Assembly: GCF_007641255.1 (NCBI RefSeq)
Contig: NZ_CP036260.1
Span: forward strand, 1 to 64,000
Direction: 5' to 3'
DNA length: 64,000 nt
Source: Sporomusa termitida
GTDB taxonomy: Bacteria > Bacillota > Negativicutes > Sporomusales > Sporomusaceae
Below the pieces are notes generated by a model. It saw only the letters and a list, made by a program, of their open reading frames with translations. It ran no database searches and was not told the origin of the DNA. Positions within the stretch are counted from its first letter, which is position 1, and each line of letters opens with the position of its first letter. Of this stretch, positions 49,905 to 57,946 are shown piece by piece. The translations under genes and the position numbers were made by a program.

Positions 49905-50176
49905 TGAGCTAAAACACATCTTTCTGCAAAAAAAAGGCCGAGCTGGCGCGACTGAGAAGTGATGAGGCGCAAGCATTACTGGAACTATTTGAACAGAACG
50001 AGATCTTGAAGGCAGATCTGGCTGCCGGCGGGAAGCCGGCGAACCCCATAAACCAGACGGCTGTCCAAAATGCCGAGCAACGCGTCAAGCAAAGTGCGGA
50101 AAAGGTGTTGTACGACTTGGACCCGCGAATCAAGCAACTGGAAGAGGAAATCGCTGACCTGGATCAGCAACTGTAA
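49894..50176 (+). pseudogene. Small coiled-coil gene interrupted at an A8 run
   Basis: ATG 49894 (GGGAGAGGG site) starts MTYNELKHIFLQKK, then the frame hits a stop at 49960. One base less in the run of eight A at 49928-49935 would continue AELARLRSDEAQALLELFEQ, through QTAVQNAEQRVKQSAEKVLY, to a natural end DLDQQL at 50176. The corrected protein is about 93 residues of charged coiled coil. The break may be a real mutation, a sequencing error at the homopolymer, or a site of transcriptional slippage. The next gene begins about 18 bases later. Confidence 0.6.
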
Positions 50177-50194
50177 GGGAGAATGAGGATTGTC

Positions 50195-51094
50195 ATGAAT
50201 ACACATGTCATTTTGCCTGACCGCAGGGAAGTGGGGACGGGTTGGCTGCCGCCCCTGCCCGACTTACGCGACTATACCGAACACCATCCCTACCTGCAGG
50301 AAACCATCAAACGCCTGAGAGTCGACGATACCAAGCCGCTGCCGGATAAAACCGATTTGCGCGAATGGTGCAGCACACCCGTGCCGGAACAGGGCAAGCT
50401 GGGGGCCTGCACCGCCCATGCGGCGGCGGCCATTATCGAGTACTTTCAGAACCGGGCCTTTGGCAAACATTTTACTGCCTCGCGGCTATTCATATACAAA
50501 AATGCCCGCAACCTCCAGGGCGTGACCGAGGATCAGGGGGCCTTCATCCGGGATACGATGGGGGCTTTGGCGTTGTGCGGCGTACCGCCGGAAAAATATT
50601 GGCCTTATACCGACAAGGACCCTGACTTTAATAAAGAGCCAACTTCGTTCGTCTACGCAGTGGCGGACAATTACGAGGCGCTGCAGTATTTCTGCCACGA
50701 TCCCGCCGGCAACAATACAGCTCCGGCCGATGTCTTGCGCAGCGTAAAAAAGTATCTGGCGGCCGGTGTGCCTTCCATGTTCGGCTTTTACGGCTTCGCT
50801 TCGTTTACCGATACCGATGTTCCCGGCAACATTCCCGGTCCTGGACCGGATGAAAAGGCTAGTTGGAGCCACGCGGTAGCGACCTTTGGTTATGACGATA
50901 CGTTGAAAATTAAAAACACCCGCTATGACCGGGAAACCACCGGGGCGCTCCTAATCCGCAACTCCTGGGGCCCCACCTGGGGTCAGGCGGGGTACGGCTG
51001 GCTGCCTTATGAATATGTTTTAAATAAACTGGCCACCGATTTCTGGTCACTGCTGAATATGGAATGGATAGAAACCAATCATTTCGGCTTATAA
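50195..51094 (+). CDS. Papain-like C1A cysteine peptidase
   Basis: 299 residues from ATG 50195 (GGGAGAATGAGG upstream). The C1A catalytic set is complete: Q66 of the oxyanion hole and C72 in PVPEQGKLGACTAHAAAAII, H226 in SWSHAVATFGYDD, and N256 in IRNSWGPTWGQAGYGWLPYE. There is no signal peptide and only a short N-terminal lead (LPDRREVGTGWLPPLPDLRD), so it is a cytoplasmic peptidase without a classical propeptide. It is the only clear catalytic member of this gene row. A 207-base partial copy lies at 55331-55537. Its partners (CHAT-like, DUF2325 and unknown proteins) suggest a proteolytic stress or defence role, which is inference. Confidence 0.9.
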   Translation: MNTHVILPDRREVGTGWLPPLPDLRDYTEHHPYLQETIKRLRVDDTKPLPDKTDLREWCSTPVPEQGKLGACTAHAAAAIIEYFQNRAFGKHFTASRLFIYKNARNLQGVTEDQGAFIRDTMGALALCGVPPEKYWPYTDKDPDFNKEPTSFVYAVADNYEALQYFCHDPAGNNTAPADVLRSVKKYLAAGVPSMFGFYGFASFTDTDVPGNIPGPGPDEKASWSHAVATFGYDDTLKIKNTRYDRETTGALLIRNSWGPTWGQAGYGWLPYEYVLNKLATDFWSLLNMEWIETNHFGL

Positions 51095-51279
51095 AAGGAG
51101 CCGATACCGGCCCGGCGGCCACCGGGCGATTTGATATTCGAGCTTTGTATGCTGATCATGCAGTTGGCTCGCGATAATAACTACGGGAGTGATAACGCCT
51201 TTTTCAAACTTGATGAGAAAAAATAAAAATGCCGGCGGCAGAAGATACGGATTGCCGTCAGGCAGCGGGATGGATAAAC

Positions 51280-52395
51280 ATGGGCTTGATTGACTGGTTT
51301 GCTAATTTGTTTGTAAAAGAATCCAAGCATTACGTTTATGCGCCGGTAACGTCCGACGTAGAGAAGATCGAATTCAAAGAGGGGCAGCATTATTTTCGCC
51401 TGCGCCTGGCGGAGATGTTCCTGAAAAACGACCGGAAACTCTTCCGCAAATACGTGCCGGTGGTCTCCTCGGTCGTCAGTGTGCAATTCGGCGCCAATGC
51501 CGCCCAGGAGCTGCCCAGCGTGGCCGGCCCGCTGGCCTTGAATCTGAATGAAAGCTCCCTGGGCAAGGGGGTGCAATTGAATTATTCCCTGACCAACCTG
51601 GTGCCCTATCGCGGCGGCAATGTGTCAATCAGCGCCGCCTTATTGGCCTATGTCAATAAAGACTACTTTCCGTCCTTTCTTACCCTGGCCAACAGCATTT
51701 CCAGCCTGCTGACCATTGGCCAGTTGTCTGCCACGCTCAAAGTGGTCGACAGTGCGGTCAGCGCTTTATCGGAACTCTTAGCCGGCGGCGATAAAGACAT
51801 CCATCTGGTCTATCACAATGAACACGCCGGCACCGATAATTTGGGCGGAAGTTCTCTGCACAACGGCTATTTTGCCGTCATTGGCGCTGACGGCGGCAAA
51901 TTCGACATGAACAAACTGATTGTGAAAAACTCGCAGCTTTATTTCGGCGATGATCTCCAAGCGGCCAAGCCGCTGACCGGCTACGATTATATGCTGTTCA
52001 GCGTGGAAGCGGCGCTATACCGGGATGATTTCCGCTATTTTGCTGAATACAACAGTTTGCTGTACGCGGCGCTTGAAAAAGGCATGACGAACAGAGGCGA
52101 GGGTGATGCCGTGATCCGGGCCGGGATGCTGGCCATATTCAAATCAGATGATTTGACCTATGTCGATAAAACACGAGTGGCGGCCGCACTCAAAGCGGAG
52201 TATGAGGAACGGCTTTCCCTGCTGGATAAGCTAAAAAGTCCGCTGATTAAAGATGAGCATTGGTTACATGACAGGGTACTGGCGATCAACCCGGAAGCAA
52301 CCGGCAAGAAGATTGCCCCCGTGCTGGCCAATGATCAATTGGATGATGCCGCCATCGCCGATACCATCGTAACCATGGTTGTAAAGGGTGGATAG
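51280..52395 (+). CDS. Uncharacterised protein downstream of the C1A peptidase
   Basis: 371 residues from ATG 51280 (GGGATGG site). I do not recognise the family. It starts MGLIDWFANLFVKESKHYVY, contains a beta-rich central part (VVSSVVSVQFGANAAQELPS, LNLNESSLGKGVQLNYSLTN), a hydrophobic helical stretch (SFLTLANSISSLLTIGQLSA), then a mixed domain (GSSLHNGYFAVIGADGGKFD, YDYMLFSVEAALYRDDFRYF) and a helical C-terminus. There is no signal peptide. It follows the peptidase gene by 185 bases on the same strand and is the last gene of the row, so it may be a partner or substrate of the peptidase. Confidence 0.6.
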   Translation: MGLIDWFANLFVKESKHYVYAPVTSDVEKIEFKEGQHYFRLRLAEMFLKNDRKLFRKYVPVVSSVVSVQFGANAAQELPSVAGPLALNLNESSLGKGVQLNYSLTNLVPYRGGNVSISAALLAYVNKDYFPSFLTLANSISSLLTIGQLSATLKVVDSAVSALSELLAGGDKDIHLVYHNEHAGTDNLGGSSLHNGYFAVIGADGGKFDMNKLIVKNSQLYFGDDLQAAKPLTGYDYMLFSVEAALYRDDFRYFAEYNSLLYAALEKGMTNRGEGDAVIRAGMLAIFKSDDLTYVDKTRVAAALKAEYEERLSLLDKLKSPLIKDEHWLHDRVLAINPEATGKKIAPVLANDQLDDAAIADTIVTMVVKGG

Positions 52396-52601
52396 ACTAA
52401 AGCCACTCAATCTGATCATTTTCCTTGATAGTAGCTGCGCTGTTCGTATTCGGGCTACAGCGATGCCAAAAACCGATAGCAGGTACAAGCGGGGCATCGC
52501 TCTTCACATACTTTATGTATCAGCGGCGCGATTTGCATAATTGCTGGGAGGTAATAAGGAATAGGTGAGATCAACATCGACAGTTTAGGGAGGAGGACCT
52601 T
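52396..52601. other. Intergenic; hairpin and a trace of an OmpH-like signal sequence
   Basis: AGCGATGCC (52459-52467) pairs with GGCATCGCT (52493-52501). The stretch 52433-52467, including TGTTCGTATTCGG, resembles the signal-peptide coding part of the OmpH-like gene at 39911 (GCATTGTTCGTATTCGGACT) and may be a vestige. No gene is supportable. Confidence 0.35.
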
Positions 52602-53063
52602 ATGGAAAATAATATACGATATGTGCATACCAATATAATCGCGCAAAACTGGAAAAAATTAGCCCAATTTTATATTGATGTATTTCATTGTAAGCCGATA
52701 TATCCTGAAAGAAATTTATCAGGCAACTGGATCGATAGAATTACAAAAATCAATAATGTCGCGATCCGGGGAATTGATCTTACTCTTCCTGGTTATGACA
52801 ATAATGGGCCAACTCTAGAAATCTTTGAATATAGCCCTGATAATATTACTGACGGCAAACCAGTGATTAACCGCCAAGGATTAGGCCATTTGGCTTTTTC
52901 TGTAGATTTGGTTGAAATTACATTAAAAAGGATCATAGAGCATGGCGGCGAACAGCTTGGCGAGTTAGTCAGCCGCGACTATGGCGAGCTTGGGACTTTG
53001 ACGGTAGTGTATGCATGCGACCCAGAGGGCAATATTATAGAGATACAAAATTGGCAAAGATAA
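52602..53063 (+). CDS. VOC (glyoxalase/bleomycin-resistance) superfamily protein
   Basis: 153 residues, one VOC domain of two beta-alpha-beta-beta-beta modules. H9 (RYVHTNIIAQNWKKLAQFY), E near residue 77 (GPTLEIFEYSP), H in GLGHLAFSVDL and E in CDPEGNIIEIQNW are at the usual metal-ligand places, so a divalent metal is plausible. Function could be an isomerase, dioxygenase or resistance protein; sequence does not decide. ATG 52602 follows AGGGAGGAGG. It stands alone with a terminator downstream. Confidence 0.85.
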   Translation: MENNIRYVHTNIIAQNWKKLAQFYIDVFHCKPIYPERNLSGNWIDRITKINNVAIRGIDLTLPGYDNNGPTLEIFEYSPDNITDGKPVINRQGLGHLAFSVDLVEITLKRIIEHGGEQLGELVSRDYGELGTLTVVYACDPEGNIIEIQNWQR

Positions 53064-53212
53064 GTTGGATACTATCCTTCATATCCGGATGATGGTTTGC
53101 GTGATTCCCTCTGCGTTGCCAGTTTTTCGGCCATCGCGAGAATTTTTTAAGATAATCTTTGACAGAAACTACAAATATATAATAAAATTAGGTGCAATTG
53201 ACTAGTAATATT

Positions 53213-53257
53213 GCTAGAGGCTGTATCCCTGAGGGGGATACAGCCTCTAGTTTTTGT
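53213..53257 (+). terminator. Strong intrinsic terminator
   Basis: CTAGAGGCTGTATCCC (53214-53229) pairs with GGGATACAGCCTCTAG (53235-53250), followed by TTTTTG. Confidence 0.85.
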
Positions 53258-53498
53258 TTCGGACCTTCTGTTTTACCTTCTGCCCTGCCTTCCGCTTTAG
53301 CACCATAGATAAGCGTTTGCTCTTCCATGATGGCTTTCTCGCGCAGTTCGTAGCGGCGCAGCTCGACGTCGGTGAGTTCATGACCGGGTGGGATTTGAGC
53401 ACAGCGTTTAAAAAGTTGATGAGTATATCTTTGTTCCCTTCTGAACCCAATATGCGTTTGAAGACATAGTCATTCATCCGGTTGACAGAACGCATCAT
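53258..53498 (-). pseudogene. Rpn-family recombination-promoting nuclease (PD-(D/E)XK) remnant
   Basis: From ATG 53498 (GGAGAG site) the minus strand reads RMNDYVFKRILGSEGNKDIL and INFLNAVLKSHP, the start of Rpn proteins (normally near 300 residues). The nuclease middle is missing, and the usual C-terminal part (LTDVELRRYELREKAIMEEQ, TLIYGAKAEGRAEGKTEG) follows in a different frame. It is an internal deletion plus frameshift. Confidence 0.75.
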
Positions 53499-53639
53499 GA
53501 CTGTTGCTCTCCTTTGGATAAAGCTGTTACTTATACTATAAACGATCAAAAAAGCTTTGACAAGAGTGGTCTAGGTTCCAGATTCAAGGGGGCAGTTTGG
53601 ACGGTTCGAAACCACTGATATAAGCCTGTTTTTTTTAAC

Positions 53640-55181
53640 TAACCTTGGGTAAAAATCGGAGTCAATCGGCAATAGGCTGCAAAATTGACAATTTGTTGCA
53701 TAAACGCATGGCCGCAAAAGGATATCAGGGCTGCTATCCTTTTCAAATTTACGGCTAAGGCCGTCAGTTTGGCTTGCAGGGACATGCTTTTTAGACCATA
53801 CCCCCGTGCACGGTCTAATCCATGGAAACGTTTCATTTCTCCGTTCTTCCACTCATGGCTGGCTCGCTTTTTGTACTTTAGCTTGAACTGATCGCTCTTG
53901 GCAAGCTGACTATGTTCATTATTGCGCGCAGTGTTCACTGACGCGCAGTACTTTTTCTTCAGTATTCTTGCCAGCGGTCAGATTTACGGACACTGCACAG
54001 TGCGATTTCACAAAATGATAGCGGTACACGTCATTTTGTTCTGTATTTTTGGCGCACTTTCTTCTCGGTATGATTGCCCATTTCGCAAACCACTGGTCGC
54101 TGTCTTTGTTGTAACTAAACCCGCTTTCGTCTAGCTTGTAGACACAGGCGTTTACAGAATGATGGCCTACCGCCTCGGTTTGTAAGGTATCTAAGATCGG
54201 TTTGCGAAAATAGGCCTTATCCCATACACCTCTTGATGGGTAAGCCGCAGGCTTTACTTCGCTGATACAATTCCTCAAATTGGCTGCCGTCACATAGGCG
54301 CTGCTTTCCACTGTTACCGCTGTAATGATCCTTGTTTCCGGGAGCATGGCAATTCTACCTTATAGCCGTAAAAGCTGTCTGTTTTTGATTTGTAGCCTAC
54401 GCGCGCCTCTCTTTGTCTACCAGTGATCGGACCCTTTGACCATAAATTCCTGATCTTCCAGGATTTCTTTGGTTTCGTTAACCGCTTGTTGGCTGTTGGG
54501 CAGGATAGATAAATCGACATGGCTATTTCTGGTTTTCCTGATCAGTTCTTCCACATAGGACTTCATTTTCTGCTTCGCTTCGTTGTGGTCTTCTATGAGC
54601 TTATAGTCGGGAACTTCGCTAATGAGCTCGGCGGGGATTACCCCGTTTTCTTTCTCAATGGCCCTTATGATTCTTCTTCCCAGATGCTTCATGATTCTTT
54701 CCGGCACTTTTTTTTTAGTATTGGCCTGGGTATGCGTGGCGTCAATGCTTAGTCCGGTTCCTTTAATTATGCCTTTTTCCACACACTGGCGAACCACTTC
54801 CTGAATCATATCATCCACACTGGTTTCTTTTAGTCTATGTTTCCTAAACTTGGCCAGCAGGCTGGCGTCCGGCAGATCCTCTTCGGGATTGAGTCCCAAA
54901 AACCACATATAGGCTAAGTTTAATCGGGCTTCTTCTATGACTTTGACATCGGATAAGTTATATAGATATTGCAAAATGAGGATCTTGGCCAGCATTTCCG
55001 GTTCTTTGGCCGGCCGCCCCAGATGCTGGCAGTACGAATCCTTCAGCAACTCGTTAATGAAGCTAAAATCCACATTACCAGCGATAATCTTCAGAATATG
55101 ATTACTGGGAATTTTATCATAGAGCACGCTATATATACTTAATTGGTGCGGCACATTTTTTAGCAAGGCAAGCCCCTCCAT
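53640..55181 (-). pseudogene. IS1182-family transposase, multiply frameshifted
   Basis: The first 254 residues are intact from ATG 55181 (SIYSVLYDKIPSNHILKIIA, GRPAKEPEMLAKILILQYLY, GLSIDATHTQANTKKKVPER) and stop at 54417. The rest, recognisable as ARVGYKSKTDSFYGYKVE, then DESGFSYNKDSDQWFAKWAI and RASHEWKNGEMKRFHGLDRA, RGYGLKSMSLQAKLTALAVN, lies in at least two other frames down to about 53640. This is a dead full-length IS1182-type element. It separates the gene row around the C1A peptidase from a partial duplicate of that peptidase gene. Confidence 0.85.
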
Positions 55182-55330
55182 TACGCAAATATCTACCGTT
55201 ATATTTTACCATAATTCAGGGGCGCTTGCTTTATCGACTTTTTCAGTGCTTTCGGACGGTTCTCTTGCGTCATTTTTCTGGATTACGCATTGCCCCGGTA
55301 GCCGCAGGGATGTATCATAGGACAGTTCCT

Positions 55331-55537
55331 GGATTGCGCCAGTGGTGCAGCACACCTGTCCCCGAACAGGGGAAGCTGGGGGCCTGTACCGCCCACGCGG
55401 CGGCGGCCATTATCGAATACTTTCAGAACCGGGCCTTTGGCAAGCATTTTACCGCCTCGCGGCAGTTTATCTATAAAAACGCCCGTAACCTCCAGGGGGT
55501 ACCCGGGGACCAAGGCTCCCATATCCGGGATACCAGG
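55331..55537 (+). pseudogene. Partial duplicate of the C1A peptidase gene
   Basis: Aligns without large gaps to about 50354-50560 of the intact peptidase gene and encodes the same active-site block (WCSTPVPEQGKLGACTAHAA, FQNRAFGKHFTASRQFIYKN, ARNLQGVPGDQGSHIRDT), with catalytic Gln and Cys kept. The fragment begins and ends abruptly, lacks the His and Asn parts, and stops just before the promoter of the MarR gene. Confidence 0.85.
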
Positions 55538-55549
55538 GTAATTTTTTTA

Positions 55550-55598
55550 TTGACATTTGCTGGGTAAAAAGTATAATAAAATTATATTAGGTTCCTAA
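55550..55598 (+). promoter_or_regulatory. Promoter and probable MarR operator
   Basis: TTGACA (55550-55555), a 16-base spacer and TATAAT (55572-55577). The palindromic TTAGGTTCCTAA (55587-55598) lies at the expected transcription start and resembles MarR-family half-site pairs (TTAG...CTAA), fitting autorepression by the regulator encoded next. Confidence 0.7.
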
Positions 55599-55629
55599 CT
55601 AATTAGCGGATAAGAATAAAGGAGGAAGC

Positions 55630-56145
55630 ATGCCAATGGCTGATATCCGTTCAAATGAGCTTTATAATGCATTGAAGCGTCTGAACCGGCAGATGTATCG
55701 CTATGCGCATCAGGCAATGCCGCCGAAAGCAGGCCTTCACCGCGGACAAATTCACCTGTTGTTTCTCATTTCCCGCAATGACGGGGTTATTCAGCGGGAT
55801 TTAGCAGAAATCATGGATATCCGGCCCTCTTCCTTGACCGAGATGCTCGTTAAGCTGGAACAGGAGGCCTTCGTCGTTCGCAAGCAGGATGAAAAGGATC
55901 AAAGGATCATGCATATTCATCTGACTGAGAAGGGAAAAGCTGCGGTTGACGGGTTTACGGAGGCCAATGCGAAACTGACGTCCGCCATTTTCAATTGCCT
56001 GCCGAAAGCGGAAATCGAAAAAATGCTGGCATTGGTCCAAAAAATAAGTGATAATCTGGAAAAACTGGATGACCCCGCTAGCGGTACAGGTCATGCAAGC
56101 GGTAGGCAGCCCCATGGACATCATTGCCACCACCGTTGGGATTAA
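55630..56145 (+). CDS. MarR-family transcriptional regulator
   Basis: 171 residues with a winged helix-turn-helix: QIHLLFLISRNDGVIQRDLA, IMDIRPSSLTEMLVKLEQEA and the wing VVRKQDEKDQRIMHIHLTEK. The C-terminus is histidine-rich (SGRQPHGHHCHHRWD), unusual for the family and a possible metal site. ATG 55630 follows AAAGGAGGAAG. It precedes the ABC exporter genes by 73 bases and probably controls itself and the exporter in response to a drug-like ligand. Confidence 0.9.
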   Translation: MPMADIRSNELYNALKRLNRQMYRYAHQAMPPKAGLHRGQIHLLFLISRNDGVIQRDLAEIMDIRPSSLTEMLVKLEQEAFVVRKQDEKDQRIMHIHLTEKGKAAVDGFTEANAKLTSAIFNCLPKAEIEKMLALVQKISDNLEKLDDPASGTGHASGRQPHGHHCHHRWD

Positions 56146-56218
56146 CGCTGCCGCTCATTACAACTGAAATAGGCAAATAGCGAATGGGTTATGAAATTTA
56201 AGAAAAGAAGGAGCCTTA

Positions 56219-57946
56219 ATGGTTAAGCTGTTGAAATTTTTGCGGGGCGCCACGGTTTATGCTGTTTTAGCGCCCTTGATGATGATTTTGGAAGTATCCA
56301 TGGACTTGATGCAGCCTAAACTCATGGCGGATATCATCGATATCGGCATTATGAATCAGGATGCTGACTACGTTTTTTCTACAGGGGTGAAAATGATCCT
56401 GGCAGCACTTCTCGGCTTAATAGGCGGCGCGGGCTGTTCCATATTTACCGCCATCGCGGCGATGAATATGGGAGAGAAATTGCGGCAGGCTCTGTTCGAT
56501 AAAATACAAACCCTGGCCTTCCTGGAGATCGATAAATTTAAGACTTCGTCGCTGATTACGCGGCTGACCAATGACGTGTCGCAAGTTCAGAATATGGTAG
56601 GTCTGGTGCTGAGAAGTGCTTTTAGGGCACCTCTTTTATGTTTGGGCGGCATGATTATGGTTATCAGTTTAAGCCCCAAGCTGTCCATTGTATTTTTAGT
56701 GGCAGTGCCGGTGATTCTGATCGCCGCTGTCATCATTCTTAAAAAGTCGTTTCCGCTGTTTACGGCCGTACAGGCAAAGATAGACCGGATTAATACGGTT
56801 ATGCGGGAAGGGATATTAGGGATCCAGGTCATTAAGGCCTTTACCATCGAGGCAAGGCAAGCGGCCAGATTTGAGGAAGCAAATGAGCATTTAATGCAGG
56901 AAGGCATCAAAGCGCAGAACATGAATATGATCCTTTGGCCGGTGGTCATGCTGGTTATGAATATAAGCATCATCGCCGTGTTGTGGTTTGGGGGCAATAT
57001 GGTCAACCAGAGTACCCTGCCAATCGGGAAAATCGTGGCCTTTGTGAATTATCTCGTGCAAATCATGAACGCTTTGATCATGGTGGTGATGCTCGTTTTA
57101 AATTTTTCGCGGGCCAAAGCTTCTGCAGACAGAATCAATGATGTATTGGAGGCGGCGCCGTCCATTCAGGATCAGGCTTGTTCGCTTGGAATGAACGGCT
57201 TTGACATTGAATTCAAAAATGTTTTTTTTAAATACAATGAACACAGTGAATATGTATTGAACGATATATCATTGAAGATAAAAGCGGGTGAGAAGATTGG
57301 GATTATTGGCGCTACGGGTTCCGGAAAAAGCTCCCTTGTCCATTTGATTCCAAGGCTTTATGATGCCACAGCCGGACAAGTGCTGATCGGCGGCCTGGAT
57401 GTTAAAAAGATAAAAATAAAAGAGCTGAGGGAAAATATCGGCGTGATCTTGCAGGACAGTATTTTGTTTTCGGGAACAATTGAAGAAAATCTAACGTTTG
57501 GCAGTTATCCGGCGGACGGGAAAGCAGTCGAGGCAGCAGCCCGTGCTGCCCAAGCCCATGATTTTATTATCGAAAAGGAAAACGCTTATCAAAGCCTTGT
57601 GGAGCAAAGAGGAAAGAATTTCTCCGGCGGGCAAAAGCAGCGTATTTCGATTGCCCGAACTCTACTAAGGAATCCCAGAATTCTGATCATGGATGATGCT
57701 GCCAGCGCTCTTGATATGGCAACTGAGGCAAAATTGCAAACCACGCTGAAGCAGAGAATGGCCAAGAGCACGGTACTCATGATCGCCCAGAGAATTTCCG
57801 GCGTTATGGATGCCGATAAGATTATCGTATTGGAAAACGGTAAAATAGCCGCTATGGGCACCCACCAGGAATTATTGGCAAAAAGTGAGATCTACCGCAG
57901 CATCGCAGTTTCACAACTGGGCGAGGAGATGCTTGCAAATGGTTAA
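56219..57946 (+). CDS. ABC exporter half-transporter with degenerate Walker B (BmrC/TM287-like)
   Basis: 575 residues: six-helix transmembrane domain, then the ATPase. Walker A GATGSGKSS, signature FSGGQKQRISIARTLL and Q-loop VILQDSILFSG are intact, but the Walker B reads ILIMDDAASALD with aspartate at the place of the catalytic glutamate. This is the hallmark of the degenerate half of heterodimeric exporters such as TM287/288 and BmrCD. ATG 56219 follows AGAAGGAG. The next gene overlaps its end and carries a canonical site. Substrates are probably lipophilic drugs or lipids. Confidence 0.92.
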   Translation: MVKLLKFLRGATVYAVLAPLMMILEVSMDLMQPKLMADIIDIGIMNQDADYVFSTGVKMILAALLGLIGGAGCSIFTAIAAMNMGEKLRQALFDKIQTLAFLEIDKFKTSSLITRLTNDVSQVQNMVGLVLRSAFRAPLLCLGGMIMVISLSPKLSIVFLVAVPVILIAAVIILKKSFPLFTAVQAKIDRINTVMREGILGIQVIKAFTIEARQAARFEEANEHLMQEGIKAQNMNMILWPVVMLVMNISIIAVLWFGGNMVNQSTLPIGKIVAFVNYLVQIMNALIMVVMLVLNFSRAKASADRINDVLEAAPSIQDQACSLGMNGFDIEFKNVFFKYNEHSEYVLNDISLKIKAGEKIGIIGATGSGKSSLVHLIPRLYDATAGQVLIGGLDVKKIKIKELRENIGVILQDSILFSGTIEENLTFGSYPADGKAVEAAARAAQAHDFIIEKENAYQSLVEQRGKNFSGGQKQRISIARTLLRNPRILIMDDAASALDMATEAKLQTTLKQRMAKSTVLMIAQRISGVMDADKIIVLENGKIAAMGTHQELLAKSEIYRSIAVSQLGEEMLANG

